This document shows, piece by piece, positions 11,052 to 21,960 of a DNA stretch of 64,000 nt. The notes under the pieces are model-generated. The model searched no databases, had not been told where the DNA came from, and saw only the letters and a program-made list of their open reading frames with translations. The DNA is from Plumapathes pennacea (lineage: Eukaryota; Cnidaria; Anthozoa; Antipatharia; Myriopathidae): positions 24,400,870-24,464,869 of the forward strand of contig OZ038465.1 of the NCBI GenBank assembly GCA_964036295.1, written 5' to 3'. Position 1 is the stretch's first letter. Each line of letters opens with the position of its first letter. A program made the translations under genes and the position numbers.

Positions 11052-12252
11052 TTATTACACGACTAGACTGCTGAGCGGGCCGATACAGAAAATCCACCAA
11101 TCAGATCGCTCCTTTGCCGGTCTGATATTTTCTAAGTATCAGACCGGCTGTATCAGACCGGGTATGATCACGAAAGATTACGCATGTCTTTCTTAGCTGA
11201 AAAAAAATTATCAATATGGCAGACCAAGCTCGGGTAATAAGGAATATTAAATGTCCACATTTATAACGGTAACGAAATTTGAAGAAAACCATACAAGTGC
11301 GGCTGTCAAATTTGATGAGTATTTGACGTTTGCAGGAATCGTCGAGTCTGCAGCTAAAAGTTGTAGTTTGAATTCTTCTTATTGACTTGTGAATGGTGAA
11401 GAGGATAACTGGTTGAGTTCTGCGGAAAGTAGCATGGGGAAGTTAATGCAGAAAGTTTCTCGTAAGTTGCTGAAACGGATGGCAACGAACAGAGTCGCTC
11501 GCAAAACTCGACATTGTCTTCAAAGTTAGGCGAAAGATACAAGTTCTCTTCGGAGCCACAAACAATCTTCATGTAAGTCAGTAGCCTTTCAGTCCTGAAT
11601 TCTCTAACTTCTCGTCTCCAAAAGATGTAAATTTTAATTGCTTGTCGTTCCAACAAAGTTTCCTGGGACTCTTACAGGACTACTTTCAAAATGGTGGCGG
11701 CGGTGACCGCCATTTTATTTTGAATTCATGAATTCGCCGAGATGCGTATTGAGCTGAGTAGCAGGTAAGGATTGGCGTTTAATTGTTTGTTTTCTTCGAT
11801 AGTACAGAGTAAAACTGGTCAATCTTCGTGGACTTACGATGCATCCGCAAATTATAGTTTTTGTCTTTCATCCCACTCGTTTTACTTGTTTCCTTTGGCT
11901 CCGCTGAAGTTGGTGATTTCTCCTGTACTTTTCTATGACATTTTGTTCACATAAATAAAATGAAAAGTGTAGATCGGGTCTGTATACCCTAAGCTTGAAA
12001 GATTTGTACTCTGACATTTCTTGTTTACGACTTACGCACGGCATAAAATTTTACCGATCAGTGCAGGTCTCAATGATCACAAAGTCGTGTAATAAATCTC
12101 TTATTGACCGAGTTTGCTCGGGACCGTACTGGGAGAATATCGGCCCTCAGTCTATTTTGTACGGACCTCGCTGCGCTCGGTCCGTACTGTCAGACCTCGG
12201 GCCAATATTCTCCCAGTACGGCCCTCGCACTTGGTCAATAAGATATATATAT
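11052..12252 (+). mobile_element. Element X3, same family as X1 and X2
   Basis: Left end TTATTACACGACT (11052-11064) is repeated inverted as AGTCGTGTAATAA (12083-12095). A large hairpin with outer arms TTATTGACC (12101) and GGTCAATAA (12233-12241) follows, then AGATATATATAT. This is the plan of X1 (19951-21960) and X2 (37170-38301): a TTATTA-type inverted repeat, a right-hand hairpin, an ATATATA end. No recombinase is present. A minus-strand frame at 11354-11656 (EEREFRTERLL-like, not recognised) is its only sizeable frame. The copy is therefore non-autonomous. Confidence 0.65.
12101..12241. repeat. Terminal hairpin of X3
   Basis: Arms pair as TTATTGACC/GGTCAATAA, GACCGTACTGGGAGAATAT with ATATTCTCCCAGTACGGCC, and GTACGGACC/GGTCCGTAC at the tip. 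The same outer arm is found in the X1 hairpin (21799-21951); X2 has TTATTAGAC instead. Confidence 0.8.
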
Positions 12253-12423
12253 GCTTCCCAGAGGTTCTCAATATTGTTGCATGTGTTTCCTAGCACATGC
12301 ACAAAAGCACAAAATCCCATGCCATAAAAATATAGCCCTCAACCTATACTCTCCCCCTCTCTGTGAGTGAAATTGGAAAAATACATTTATTTATAAACAT
12401 ACAATAATTCTATAGAATATTAA

Positions 12424-12878
12424 AGTGCACATAAGCCCAAAAATGATATCTTTACAATCGAATCTACATGATGGAAATATGTTGACTATTAGAATAAGTA
12501 TGCGTTTTAACGCTGCACCTTTGAGTTATAAAGGTTTATATTTTGAATATGGTAATGACGTGACGTCAAAAAAGGAACAATTTATTATACAAAATCTTGT
12601 TGGCAGAGATAATTGACAATTTATCAACGTCCATTTTATATTTGAATTCTGTGTAAATGAGTTTACCAAATACTTTGTATGAATCTGGAAACAGTTCCAA
12701 TCACGAAGAGAAAGAAATAACATTGAATTACTCCTTTGATGTCACGTCATTACCATATTCAAAGTATAAACCTCTATAACTTATAGGCGCAATGTTGAAA
12801 CACAAATAATCTAATATTCAACTATTTACTTTATGTAGAATCAATTGTGAAGATATCATTTTTGGGATTATGTGCACT
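12424..12878. mobile_element. 455-bp foldback MITE with TTAA target duplication
   Basis: About 150 bp at the left (AGTGCACATAAGCCCAAAAA, TGATATCTT) recur inverted at the right (AAGATATCA, TTTTTGGGATTATGTGCACT). Both sides are flanked by TTAA (12420-12423, 12879-12882). TTAA targets are typical of piggyBac and Kolobok superfamilies. No coding capacity. Confidence 0.8.
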
Positions 12879-12929
12879 TTAAACAAAGGAGAGTTAGGTT
12901 TGCACATTACCCACCACTAGGGACTTTAA

Positions 12930-13155
12930 AGCTGGTGTTACACTGGTCGATTTGCAACGACGATTTGCAACGCCGATTTGCTTCAAACTCGCGCAACGGT
13001 GTTGCAAGTTTTTGAATCGCTTTCAAAAACTTGCAACGCGTTGCAGCACTGCAAACATCGTGAAAAATCGTTCGCATTGTTACACCTCAACGATTTTTAG
13101 CGCAAAATCGTATAGTTGCAAATCGTCGTTGCAAATCGACCAGTGTAACACCACC
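12930..13155. mobile_element. 226-bp MITE nested in the left TIR of Harbinger element 2
   Basis: Ends AGCTGGTGTTACACTGGTCG and the complement GGTGGTGTTACACTGGTCG share about 40 bp (then ATTTGCAACGACGATTTGCA). It is flanked by TTAA on both sides (12926-12929, 13156-13159). Removing the insert with one TTAA leaves AGGGACTTTAA-AGATCCGAGG, which matches the TIR of element 1. The interior is rich in TTGCAACG repeats. Confidence 0.85.
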
Positions 13156-13330
13156 TTAAAGATCCGAGGACGCGGCGGCCTGGAGAACGCCATGACCGTG
13201 GGTGGACTGGTGCGAGCACCGCGTCCCAGCGCGGGAAGTTTGTAAATTAAGATTTCACGAGGTGAAATCTTGTACGCGGTCGCGACAGCAATCAAATAAG
13301 AATTTTAAAACTGCTGATTTTAAATGCTGT

Positions 13331-14730
13331 ATGTTCATGAGCTCCTTTAAAGAGGTCCAAGAAGCTTTACTCTTCTCTTTGGAAGAGGAATATATTGACG
13401 ACGAAGAATTTGCCGTGTTGTACGAGGAATATAAACCCAAGAACCTGTCATTTTGTCACTCGGATTACGAAGAATTTTCCCTTGAAAACAAATACCCAGC
13501 CGAGTGTAAAGCGGATTTCAGATTTGAAAAGCGGCATATTCCATGTCTTATGGATGCTTTACAGATGCCTCCATCGTTTACTTGCCCAAATGGTACAGTC
13601 TGCGATGCTACTGAAGGGCTTTGTGTTGTGCTCAAGATATTTTCTTATCCTTGCCGCTGATCAGACATGATTTCCATTTTAGGGAGATCTGTGCCAGAGC
13701 TAAGCATGATAAGTAATGAAGTTACCAACTGGATTTATGATACTCATCATCATCGAATAACTGAGTGGAATCACTTCATCTTATCTCCCAACTTACTGCA
13801 AACTTATGCGGATGCAATCCACGACAGAGGCTCTGCCCTGGACAACTGTTTTGGGTTTTTAGACGGCACAGTTTGCCCCATATCAAGACCTGGGGTCAAC
13901 CAAAGAGCTGTTTACAATGGGCACAAGCGTGTTCATGCTCTTAAATTCCAGTCAGTTGCTCTCCCAAATGGACTGATTGGTCATCTTTGGGCCAGTAGGT
14001 GAGTATTGATGACACTTCCAAACTTACTCCTTGTCTCAACACAACTTTTAAAACTTTCAATTTCAATTATGGGAGCGGGGGTGGGAACAAAGTAGTGGGC
14101 TGGGTGGCTGCAACCCGACCCATAATTTCAGTAATTGTTTAATATAAAAATGTTAAAAAAAAACTGACCTGTGGTCAGAACCATCTCTAAGGGATATATC
14201 CATGTCCCTCAGCCACACAAAATCGCCAAAACTTCTCCCTCTTTCTCTACTAGATCCACTCTGCAAAATCCTAAGGCAAATAAAATTATTCGCATTCTCT
14301 TTCCTTTGTTCTTTCAGAAGGAAGAATGCATGATGCCAGAATGTTGACTATTTCTGGCTTGTATGGTGAGCTGTAACAGTTTGCTTTCTCCCCTGCTGGA
14401 AGAGAGATGTGCATATATGGGGATCCAGCATAACCACTACGTATCCATCTCCAGGCTCCCTTCCGAATGGGTGTACTTACAAGGTAAATGGAGAAATTTA
14501 GTGGGTCAATGGGTCCTGTCCGTGTTTCTGTTGAATGGCTCTTCTCTGATATTGTAAACTATTTTAAGTTCATTGACTTTAAAAAAAATCTGAAGATAGG
14601 TCGCAGCCATGTTGGCAAAATGTACATTGTTTGTGCTATTTTGAGAAATGCTCTAACCTCTCTCTACTCAAACATAACTGCTGAATTTTTTGAACTGGAG
14701 CCACCAACACTGGTTGAATACTTCAGCTGA
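13331..14730 (+). pseudogene. Harbinger transposase, element 2 (two exons, broken)
   Basis: The likely start is ATG 13331 (MFMSSFKEVQEALLFSLEEE). Upstream codons in the same frame have no homology. Landmarks: FRFEKRHIPCLMDALQMP, stop TGA at 13658-13660 inside the CR-x-SDMI block, DGTVCPISRP (first Asp), NQRAVYNGHKRVHALKFQ. A 2-base loss near 13988 shifts the frame before donor CAGTAG/GTGAGT. The acceptor is TTGTTCTTTCAG near 14320. Exon 2 shows GDPA followed by a stop where elements 1 and 3 have Tyr-Pro, then a frame change, VSVEWLFSDI (catalytic Glu) and KMYIVCAILRNALTSLYSN. It has at least four lesions and is inactive. Confidence 0.82.
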
Positions 14731-15292
14731 AAGCAACAGCAATCAAGGGATTGTCTAGCATGTTTTTTGTGATTGCATAAGCCCCCAAGACGAATAGTCC
14801 TGTGCTACTTTTGATGTAAATGTAGTTTGAAATAACTTGAATTAAAAAAATGTGATATGCTAGGGCTGGTGACCAACATTACCTAGCATGGAAGCAGCAG
14901 AAATTAATGCCTGGTTAATCATGGACATACACTGACTGTGATGGATTATTACTCCAGTTCACGCGGTAAATCTTTATCACCAATTGTCTCTTGTAATTTA
15001 CTTCACACTTTTCCCATCCAGACAACATATCAACATACCTCATGATTATGGAGTGCATCAAGAGAATGGAAATAGCTATTCAAAGCACAACATCTGTATT
15101 TATGAAAGCTGTTGTTATAGATGTAAATAATACAGCTATCTAACACAGCAAAGTAGAAATACATACTTTTTTCAGACTTTCAACTTTCAAATCAGCAGTC
15201 CTATCAGATCACAGTATTTGCAAAAGGTTTGTTAGGAACAAAAAAGGAAAAGTATCAGGATAACCTTGAAAAAAAATTTGAAACTTTGTTTC

Positions 15293-15308
15293 TCCCCCCC
15301 CCCCCCCA
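15293..15308. repeat. Poly-C tract
   Basis: A run of about 15 C followed by seven A. Simple low-complexity sequence; length may be unreliable in assemblies. Confidence 0.9.
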
Positions 15309-15629
15309 AAAAAAGAGGGAATGTATAAACATCTTATAAAACTATGAAAAATATTAAACTGCTGGTGATGCTTAAATGAGATGTGAACGGCACTTGATAC
15401 AACAACAGTTACTATTTGCAGGAAAGATGTCACTTTGAAATAGGTATTTTGAAGTTGTTTCTAAGGGAAAAAAGCATACAAACTCAAAAAAATAATTTCA
15501 AAATACATGTCAAATTTGCACATAAATGGTGAAATTGTTCCATTACAATTTTGTCTAAAATAATTAAAATACAAATTGTGTGCTTTATAATGACAGCATT
15601 TCTGCAAATAGATGTATATATGAAAAGCC

Positions 15630-16454
15630 TTACTTGTTAAGTACTATATTTAACAGTTCGATTAATGCTGCTCCTTTTTGTTGTTGCTGCTGCTGTATCA
15701 ACAGCATCTGTTGCTGTTGGTACTGATGTTGCTGTTGCTGCATTAGCTTCATCATATCAACCTGCTGTTGCTTAAGCTGAAGCTGTTGTTGAGTAGTGAC
15801 CTCCAACTGCTTCTTATCCTCTCTTGCTTTTCACGCTTTAGGCCAAGTTCCTTCTCTTTAATTTCATAATTCCTCTCTGCTCTCTCGGTTAGGAGAGCCA
15901 TTGCATCTCCTCCACTCCTTTGTCGTTTACGTTTGATATCACCACCTTCTGCCAATTCCCTTTTCTTGGTTTCTGAGAAATTTGCCATAGCTTTCATTCT
16001 GACATCTTCAGCTTTGGCTTTGTTAGCTTTGGCTTTATCATCTGATTCAGTGCTCTCTTCAAGAGCAATAAGTTGCTCAAGCAAGTCGTCCAGCTCGCTT
16101 GGCTCATCAGGAGCAATACCTGTAGCTCTCTCTTCAGCTCGCAACTTCTTTTTTTGCCTATTCTGCAGAATCCCAAGATGGTCTCGTGCCGATTTTTTGT
16201 CTACGTTAAATGTAGGTGAACTACATTTGTTGATAATGTCGGCAATTTTCTCCTTGTGTCGAGCCTTTCTTGAATTCATACGGATTAGCAGCAAGAACTT
16301 CCCTGCCCAGGATCACATCATGATCTTTCGTCTAAAACATCACATTACTGCAGTATAAATTCAAGTTTTAAAACTGGTGCTAATCATAAAACCAAGGGAA
16401 ACTGTAGCAATAGATGATTGAGATGACTTACCTGCAAAGTTTGCTCGCTGTCAT
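15630..16454 (-). pseudogene. Harbinger Myb/SANT-like accessory gene, element 2
   Basis: Exon 1 is short: ATG at 16454-16452 (MTASKLC) then donor TTTGCAG/GTAAGT at 16432. The main exon shows REVLAANPYEFKKGS (same block as element 1), FNVDKKSARDHLGIL, RAEERATGIAPDEPSELDDL, a Lys-rich basic patch KRKRQRSGGD, a coiled coil and a long Gln-rich tail ending IELLNIVLNK at 15630. Frame changes near 16250 and 15830 break it. The order, convergent with the transposase, is as in elements 1 and 3. The role inferred from the family is DNA binding and transposase recruitment. Confidence 0.72.
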
Positions 16455-16770
16455 GCTCAACCGTTTCAGTTCAGTCTAAAAAGAGGAAATAACAATTTTT
16501 TGGACTCTGGCAATTCTTAACAAAGAACGAGCAGTAATCCCATTTCACATTTTCATTTAGAACACGGAGAAAATGAGCACCTAAGCTGAACAAAATAAAG
16601 CTAAACACTCACGTTATCCAGAAGACGCCAATCTGCTGCTTCTCGCATTCCAGACATGAGGACAACGCGGAGCGGTGACGTCACATGCATGCACTCTTCG
16701 CTCTGGAATGGTAAAGTCACTTCCGGCCGCGTCCTGGACCCGTCGCGTTCCGAATCTTAAAGTCCCTACT

Positions 16771-17122
16771 GTAAGATGCTGTGAGACACGAGAAGAGCAT
16801 CAGTTTAGTACTGTATTGACATTCTTATCCTAAAAGAGTCTCATTTCCCATGTCATGTGGGTATAAACTAACTCTTCCTAATCACAGAAAGATACTTTTT
16901 CCAGTTGGACTTAGTGAACTTATATGTTTGTTCTTGATATTAGGTACCTATGGAAAACAAAACAAGTATCAAAGTCTATAATTAAAAATGCTGTCAAGTG
17001 TGCTGGAGATAGATGGGTGGGTGGGTCGGGAATAATATCTTACCAGAAATTAATGTCATGCAGCTGCATGGGCAAAAGCCTTGTTCAAAAGAAAACTTAT
17101 TAAACTAACATCACCAATTATG
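16771..17122. other. Non-coding stretch
   Basis: No gene, repeat boundary or regulatory signal that I can support. Confidence 0.5.
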
Positions 17123-17612
17123 TCTAGGAAAAGGAAAAAACTAATGTAGTAAAGAGCTGGCAAAATTACACTAACTGTGGTAAATGCAAATTGACTCGTT
17201 TGGCTTACAATTATGTATCTTTGCAAATTGATTGTTGACCTTGAGTCACTGCAGGCATTGACTTGTTAGTGTTATCTAATTTAAACTTGTTTAGATCATA
17301 GCAATTCTTTTCTGTCCACACCAGCTACTAATACAGTAAATCTCTCTGAACATTATTTAACTAATTCTATCTAGGAAAAGAAAGAAATTAATGTAGTAAA
17401 GAGCTGGCTTAAGTAAAATGATACTTACTGTGGTAAATGCAAATTGACTCGTTTGGCTTATAATTCTGTATCTTTGCAGATTGATTGTTGACCTTCAGTC
17501 CACTGAAGGCATTGACTTGTCAGTGTTATATAGTTTGAACTTGTTTAGATCATGACAATTCTGTTCATGCCCACAACAGCTACTAATACAGTAAATCTCT
17601 TCTCAACATTAC
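17123..17612 (+). repeat. Tandem duplication, two units of about 245 bp
   Basis: Unit 1 (17123-17370) and unit 2 (17371-17612) share TCTAGGAAAAG, TAATGTAGTAAAGAGCTGG, TGCAAATTGACTCGTTTGGC, ATTGATTGTTGACCTT and CTACTAATACAGTAAATCTC in the same order. Divergence is modest with small indels. No coding capacity is seen. Confidence 0.85.
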
Positions 17613-19166
17613 TTTATATTCAGTAATGTATATAGTACAGCTAAAGAGCTAATTCAAAAAAGCAAAGGGAAATGCAGCAGTAAATTGCATTCTTTTCCTA
17701 GTGCCAAATTGACAAAAAATCATTCAGAATTATTTCTAGTTTACTAAAACATCATTCTCTTTAATTAATGTATACATTTCACAATAGTATGTGTATTATA
17801 TATTTATACCAGGGGGAAGGGGGGGGGGGGGGGGGGCTTATTAGACTGAGAGAGGCATATTTCTAAAATTGACCTTGTAGAGAAAAGCTTAGTTTCCACT
17901 TATTTCTAATATATTCTGATATATAACACTTCTAGAACGAAGTAAAGAGAAACAAAGACTATTGTAATTATGGAAAGTAGTGGCCGGGTTTTGGAAAAGT
18001 TTAGCCCGGCATATATAACACAGTTTAAACAACATTGACTTATACAGTAGTACTTATACAGTATATGATAAAAACAGCTGAGCAGTTTTTCTGAGCACTC
18101 ACAAGTTTTTGAAGTGCAAAAGGTTTTACGATCTTTACTGTGTTCAAAACTTTCACTGAACACTGTATAATTTCACAGTGGACAAATACTTTGATCTGTT
18201 CTTTGATAAACTGAAATGGTTTATAGTGCTGCAATTTTAATGAACACAGTTCTCTAATCAAATGCACAGAAACGCCAAGATTCTTCCCTGTAAGTGATAT
18301 GTTGTGATTTTGTGTATAAAGCAAGTTGTCAAGTGGCAAATTAACCTCTGCACTGTATGAAACTGGAAGTTGATTTAACTGTCATGACTCAAACGGTTAA
18401 AACAATTTTTTGTCGTGAAAATTTATAGCATTTGCAACAACAAAGTTTTACCGCGGCCACAGGATGTCCGATAAGCTCGAACTCAAGTAGTTTAAGGACT
18501 GGGTCAAAGTCGGATTCATACCCCCAGCAGTTCAAATTACCTACTGTGGTTGCTACGTAACCAGCATCCTTGATATCATATTCGCGTCGTGTGACCACTA
18601 ATGGCGGCGATTACATCTGAGTTTAAAGTATCCGAGTATCTTAATTCACAAGAAAACAAATGGATGGATATGCAGTTTGGAGGGAGCTCAGTCTGGCTTT
18701 GCTAAGTAAGGTGAGTGTATTCGGTTATCGTAAATCTTTTATACACTACAGAGTACAGAGATGAGTTTGCGTTTGACGTACGGTCAATTTTCTTGATTAT
18801 TTATTATCTCTTTTGCTGGTTATTGAAGGGAGACCAGAACAAACCCACTAACAGTGCTGCTAAGTAAGGATGCCGCTCATCCTTCGTAAGGTACAATCAG
18901 TCCGGAGAAGATTGTCAGTGTCACACTGCCGGAGTGCACGAGGTACGGTGTTTTATAGCCTGCTGCTAGTCGTTAACAGCTCGACGATATGTTTATAATA
19001 TACAGTGTAGATATTTTTCCTTTCAACTGTATAAATCTCCGCAGGCATTATATTGGGTGTTTAACGTGTCAGAAAAGAAACGTGTGGACACGTTTCGGTG
19101 TGATTAAAATATTTTAAATAACACTGTATAGATTCTGAAAATGCCGACTGAGGAGTGGTATTTTAC
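17613..19166. other. Mostly non-coding; poly-G tract and a possible ATGGCGGCG first exon
   Basis: A G-rich run lies at 17813-17836. At 18600 TAATGGCGGCGATTAC resembles a YY1-type promoter or start context. From ATG 18603 a 32-codon frame (MAAITSEFKVSEYLNSQENK) stops just before a donor-like AAG/GTGAGT at 18712. Opposite, a minus frame at 18389-18598 (KDAGYVATTVGNLNCWGYES) looks exon-like but is unrecognised. This could be a bidirectional promoter remnant. Weak. Confidence 0.3.
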
Positions 19167-19954
19167 CCTTTGTTGATGTCTGAGTGCTTGTTTGTTGTCT
19201 AATTCACTTAGTCTTTTAATTATTTGTGCAAAGGGTTTTTGCCTGATCGTACAAGTCTTTTTAACTGTTGCATGTAATTTTCAAATGGAAATGCATCACA
19301 CATCCTCTGTATAACAACAAACAGGGGAAATGTCTACTCGACATTAGTGACATTTACGATCTCGACTCCCTCGTAAACAAACCAACAAGGGTATCAGCAA
19401 ATAGATCTTCATGTCTCGATGTTATTCTCACTAATGTTCCAGCATTCATGAGAGACTCTGGCGTCATCGAGACTGGCCTAAGCGATCACTGCCTCGTGTA
19501 CACAGTGCTGAACACAAAACTGCTGAGACCAAAATCTGAAGCCACCATTAGGCGATCGTTTAAGAATTTTGATCAGGACACTTTCCTCGATGATCTTAGC
19601 AGAGTGCCGTTCTCGACTGCATATGTCTTTGATGATCCAAACGATGTCTACTGGTGCTGGGAAAAACTCTACAAACAAGTCCTAGATGATCATGCCCCGA
19701 TAAAAACGTATCACAGGCGTCCGTTGACTGGATCCAAATTTATAACTACTGAAACCAGAAATGCCATGAGAGAGCGGGATCGATTGAAGAAGATCTTTCA
19801 CAAAACAAGAAACCCAACAGACTAGAAAAGCTATCGGCAAATGAGAAACAGGGTCACAAGCATGAGAAGGAAGACTGTACAAGAGCATTTTAGAAAGCTC
19901 TGTGATAACAACAGCAGTGACCAAAGAAAGTTTTGGAATACAATAAAACCTTAT
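19167..19954 (+). pseudogene. LINE copy 1, 5' part (endonuclease C-terminus)
   Basis: The frame from about 19310 encodes the end of an APE-type endonuclease: LLDISDIYDLDSLVNKPTRV, SSCLDVILTNVP and GLSDHCLVY with the catalytic SDH. It is followed by the linker up to NSSDQRKFWNTIKPY. The N-terminal half of the nuclease is missing. A TAG after NPTD (19823) breaks the frame. The part is interrupted after the codon for Tyr in TIKPY by element X1 and continues at 21961. Copy 2 (36385) begins at the same base, CCTTTGTTGATGTC. Confidence 0.85.
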
Positions 19955-20160
19955 TATATGGCTCACCGGTCCATGATAGAAATGGAGCATTCTGATTGGT
20001 TCGTCAGCGGTCCGTATTTTCCTGTACGGACCAGGCAGACGGACCGGGCAGATGGACCGCTGACGTCACCATCTGTTTTGCTTTGGCAAAAAAAAAATTC
20101 ACAGATGTAAAATTTGCTTCAAATTTTGATTCTTTGAGTCCAGAAACCGTTTGCTTTTGA

Positions 20161-21516
20161 ATGTCCGACCACGAGAGCGGCGAGTTTTATTATCCTGACG
20201 AAATATGTCAAAACAACAACGACATTTGGGAAGTTTCTTCAGGAAACAAAGAAAATGTTGCAGAGTTCCGCGATTTTGTTGAAAAACAACAAGCAACAAA
20301 TACGAAGGACAAGACAAAGTCTGACCTGAACGTCTGGGAGAGGTTTTGTAACGAAAGAAATGAGTCAAGAAAGCTTGAAGCCATACCTTGTGAAGAACTG
20401 AACATTCTGCTGTGCGCATTTTTTAAGAACATCCGAAAGAAAAATGGCGACGAGTATGAGCCAGGAACACTGACTGGCTTCCAGAGGAGCATACAGCGTT
20501 ATTTAAATGGCCAGGGTTCCCAAGCCAACCTTATTCAAGGTGATGAATTCAAGCTTTCCCGAGAAGTCTTAATCTCAAAGCGAAAGCAGCTCGTTGTCCA
20601 ACACGGCAAAGGAAACCGTCCTCAAGCGAGCCGCGAACTGACGGAGGCCGAGGAAGACAAGCTCTTCCAAGAAGGTGAATTTGGTGACCACAATCCAGTC
20701 GCTTTGCAGCGCACTGTTTGGTGGCTACTGGCTTTGCACTTCGGCTTCAGAGCCAGAGATGAGAGCAGACGTCTCCAGTGGGGGGATGTTAGTCTTGAAA
20801 CTGATCCGGATACAGGGAACGAAATTCTGGTGTGGAAAGCAGAGAGAGGCTCCAAAACCCGCAAAGGCCAAGACAAACCAAGTGGTCGTCGCGCATTCTA
20901 CCCAATTGCTGAAGCCACAAATAATGAGCGATGCCCAGTGAAGTACTACAAATCATTCCGAAACCACCGTCCAGCAGAGATGAATCGACCAGATTCGCCG
21001 TTTTTCCTGGCCGTCAAACACCAGAGAAAGTCAACCGACGTTGCATGGTACAAGAATTGCCCACTGGGGAAAAACGAAATTGGGAAACTACTGTCGACGG
21101 CTGCCCGAAATGCTGGTCTACAGGGAAGAGTAACCAACCATTCCGTTAGGAAGACGTGCATCTCTCGGCTTCTTGAATCAGATGTACCAGAAAACTACGT
21201 GGCGCAATTGAGTGGACATCAGAACCTGAAAAGCCTCGATTCGTACAAGTCCGCTTCAATCCAGCATCAGCGCCGAATGTCCCTGGCTCTTAGTCGCTCC
21301 AAATCAGCTACAGCAACTGAGTCATCTGTAAGTACTCAAGTTGTCAGCTCAAGCTCCGTGACTGAGCAAACTGCAGCAGCCATCTTTCAAGGATCAAAGT
21401 TCGACGGCTGTTCTTTCAACATCCAAGTGATGAATGGCCCGATCACACAAATGTCTCCAACAAGTGAACCCGCTCGCAAGTACCGGAGGATCATTCAAAG
21501 CGACGATGAAGATTAG
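20161..21516 (+). CDS. Tyrosine recombinase, Crypton/DUF3504-like
   Basis: An uninterrupted 451-codon frame, ATG 20161 to TAG 21516. A helical N-terminal SAM-like region (DLNVWERFCNERNESRK, residues 55-71) is followed by the catalytic domain. The full set of catalytic residues is visible: Arg197 in FGFRARDE, His327 and Arg330 in NHSVRKT, His353 in LSGHQNL and nucleophile Tyr362 in LDSYKSAS. The C-terminal 80 residues are Ser/Thr-rich and end in an acidic SDDED. KCTD1/ZMYM2-type DUF3504 proteins derive from this lineage. It is the only intact transposition enzyme in the window; codons show no lesion, suggesting recent or maintained activity. It lies on the same strand as its LINE host. Confidence 0.88.
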   Translation: MSDHESGEFYYPDEICQNNNDIWEVSSGNKENVAEFRDFVEKQQATNTKDKTKSDLNVWERFCNERNESRKLEAIPCEELNILLCAFFKNIRKKNGDEYEPGTLTGFQRSIQRYLNGQGSQANLIQGDEFKLSREVLISKRKQLVVQHGKGNRPQASRELTEAEEDKLFQEGEFGDHNPVALQRTVWWLLALHFGFRARDESRRLQWGDVSLETDPDTGNEILVWKAERGSKTRKGQDKPSGRRAFYPIAEATNNERCPVKYYKSFRNHRPAEMNRPDSPFFLAVKHQRKSTDVAWYKNCPLGKNEIGKLLSTAARNAGLQGRVTNHSVRKTCISRLLESDVPENYVAQLSGHQNLKSLDSYKSASIQHQRRMSLALSRSKSATATESSVSTQVVSSSSVTEQTAAAIFQGSKFDGCSFNIQVMNGPITQMSPTSEPARKYRRIIQSDDED

Positions 21517-21798
21517 ACCTGTTTCCTGAGACATATTTCCCGTGTTAAATTAATTTCATCTTCGAAAACTTCCAAAGTTTTAGAACTTGCTCGAACGAGA
21601 ATTTTTGTCGATTTCACCTGTCAAATTCCATCCAATGAAATTTTAGCTTGTGCAGAGGTTAGCCAATCAGGATTACCCACGTGGTATGCTTACGCGTGTC
21701 TTTCATACAGCAGCTGTCAGTTCGTGGCATTGTTTTGATATTTTCACCCGAATAAAGAACTTCAAACCACGTTGAAAAGAAGCCATATAATAAATCAT

Positions 21799-21951
21799 TT
21801 ATTGACCTCGCACTCGGTCCGTCCGGGAGAATAATGCTCTCGTTCTCTTTTTACGTGTTTATGGACCTCGCCGCGGCGGCTCGGTCCATAAACACGTAAA
21901 AAGAGAACTCGAGCATTATTCTCCCGTACGGACCTCGCGCTCGGTCAATAA
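21799..21951. repeat. Terminal hairpin of X1
   Basis: Near-perfect inverted repeat: outer arms TTATTGACCTCGC / GCTCGGTCAATAA, inner GGGAGAATAATGCTC / GAGCATTATTCTCCC, CTCTTTTTACGTGTTTATGG / CCATAAACACGTAAAAAGAG, tip CCGCGGCGG. It is followed by GATATATATAT and the LINE. Possible recombinase recognition or end-marking structure (inference). Confidence 0.85.
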
Positions 21952-21960
21952 GATATATAT

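Larger units (their letters stand above)
12919..16767 (+). mobile_element. PIF/Harbinger DNA transposon, element 2
   Basis: Ends are AGGGACTTT at 12919 and AAAGTCCCT ending at 16767, with 3-bp target duplications ACT (12916-12918, 16768-16770). The left inverted repeat is split by a TTAA MITE and resumes as AGATCCGAGGACGCGGCGG at 13160. The two-gene layout matches elements 1 and 3: transposase on plus (13331-14730) and Myb/SANT-like gene on minus (15630-16454). Both are broken. Confidence 0.85.
19955..21960 (+). mobile_element. Element X1: Crypton-like tyrosine-recombinase transposon
   Basis: Inserted in LINE copy 1 between TIKPY and IDSRK codons. Left end TTATTATATGGCT (19951-19963, overlapping the LINE) is repeated inverted as AGCCATATAATAA (21781-21793). 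A hairpin (21799-21951) follows, then ATATATAT. The only gene is an intact 451-residue tyrosine recombinase. Cryptons are transposons encoding a lone tyrosine recombinase and are thought to integrate by site-specific recombination. Inverted repeats and a hairpin are not textbook Crypton features, so the assignment rests on the protein. Confidence 0.75.

Noticed and set aside
13080..13295. Frames over the TTGCAACG-rich MITE
   Set aside because: They run through the MITE and Harbinger TIR and follow repeat sequence, not codons.
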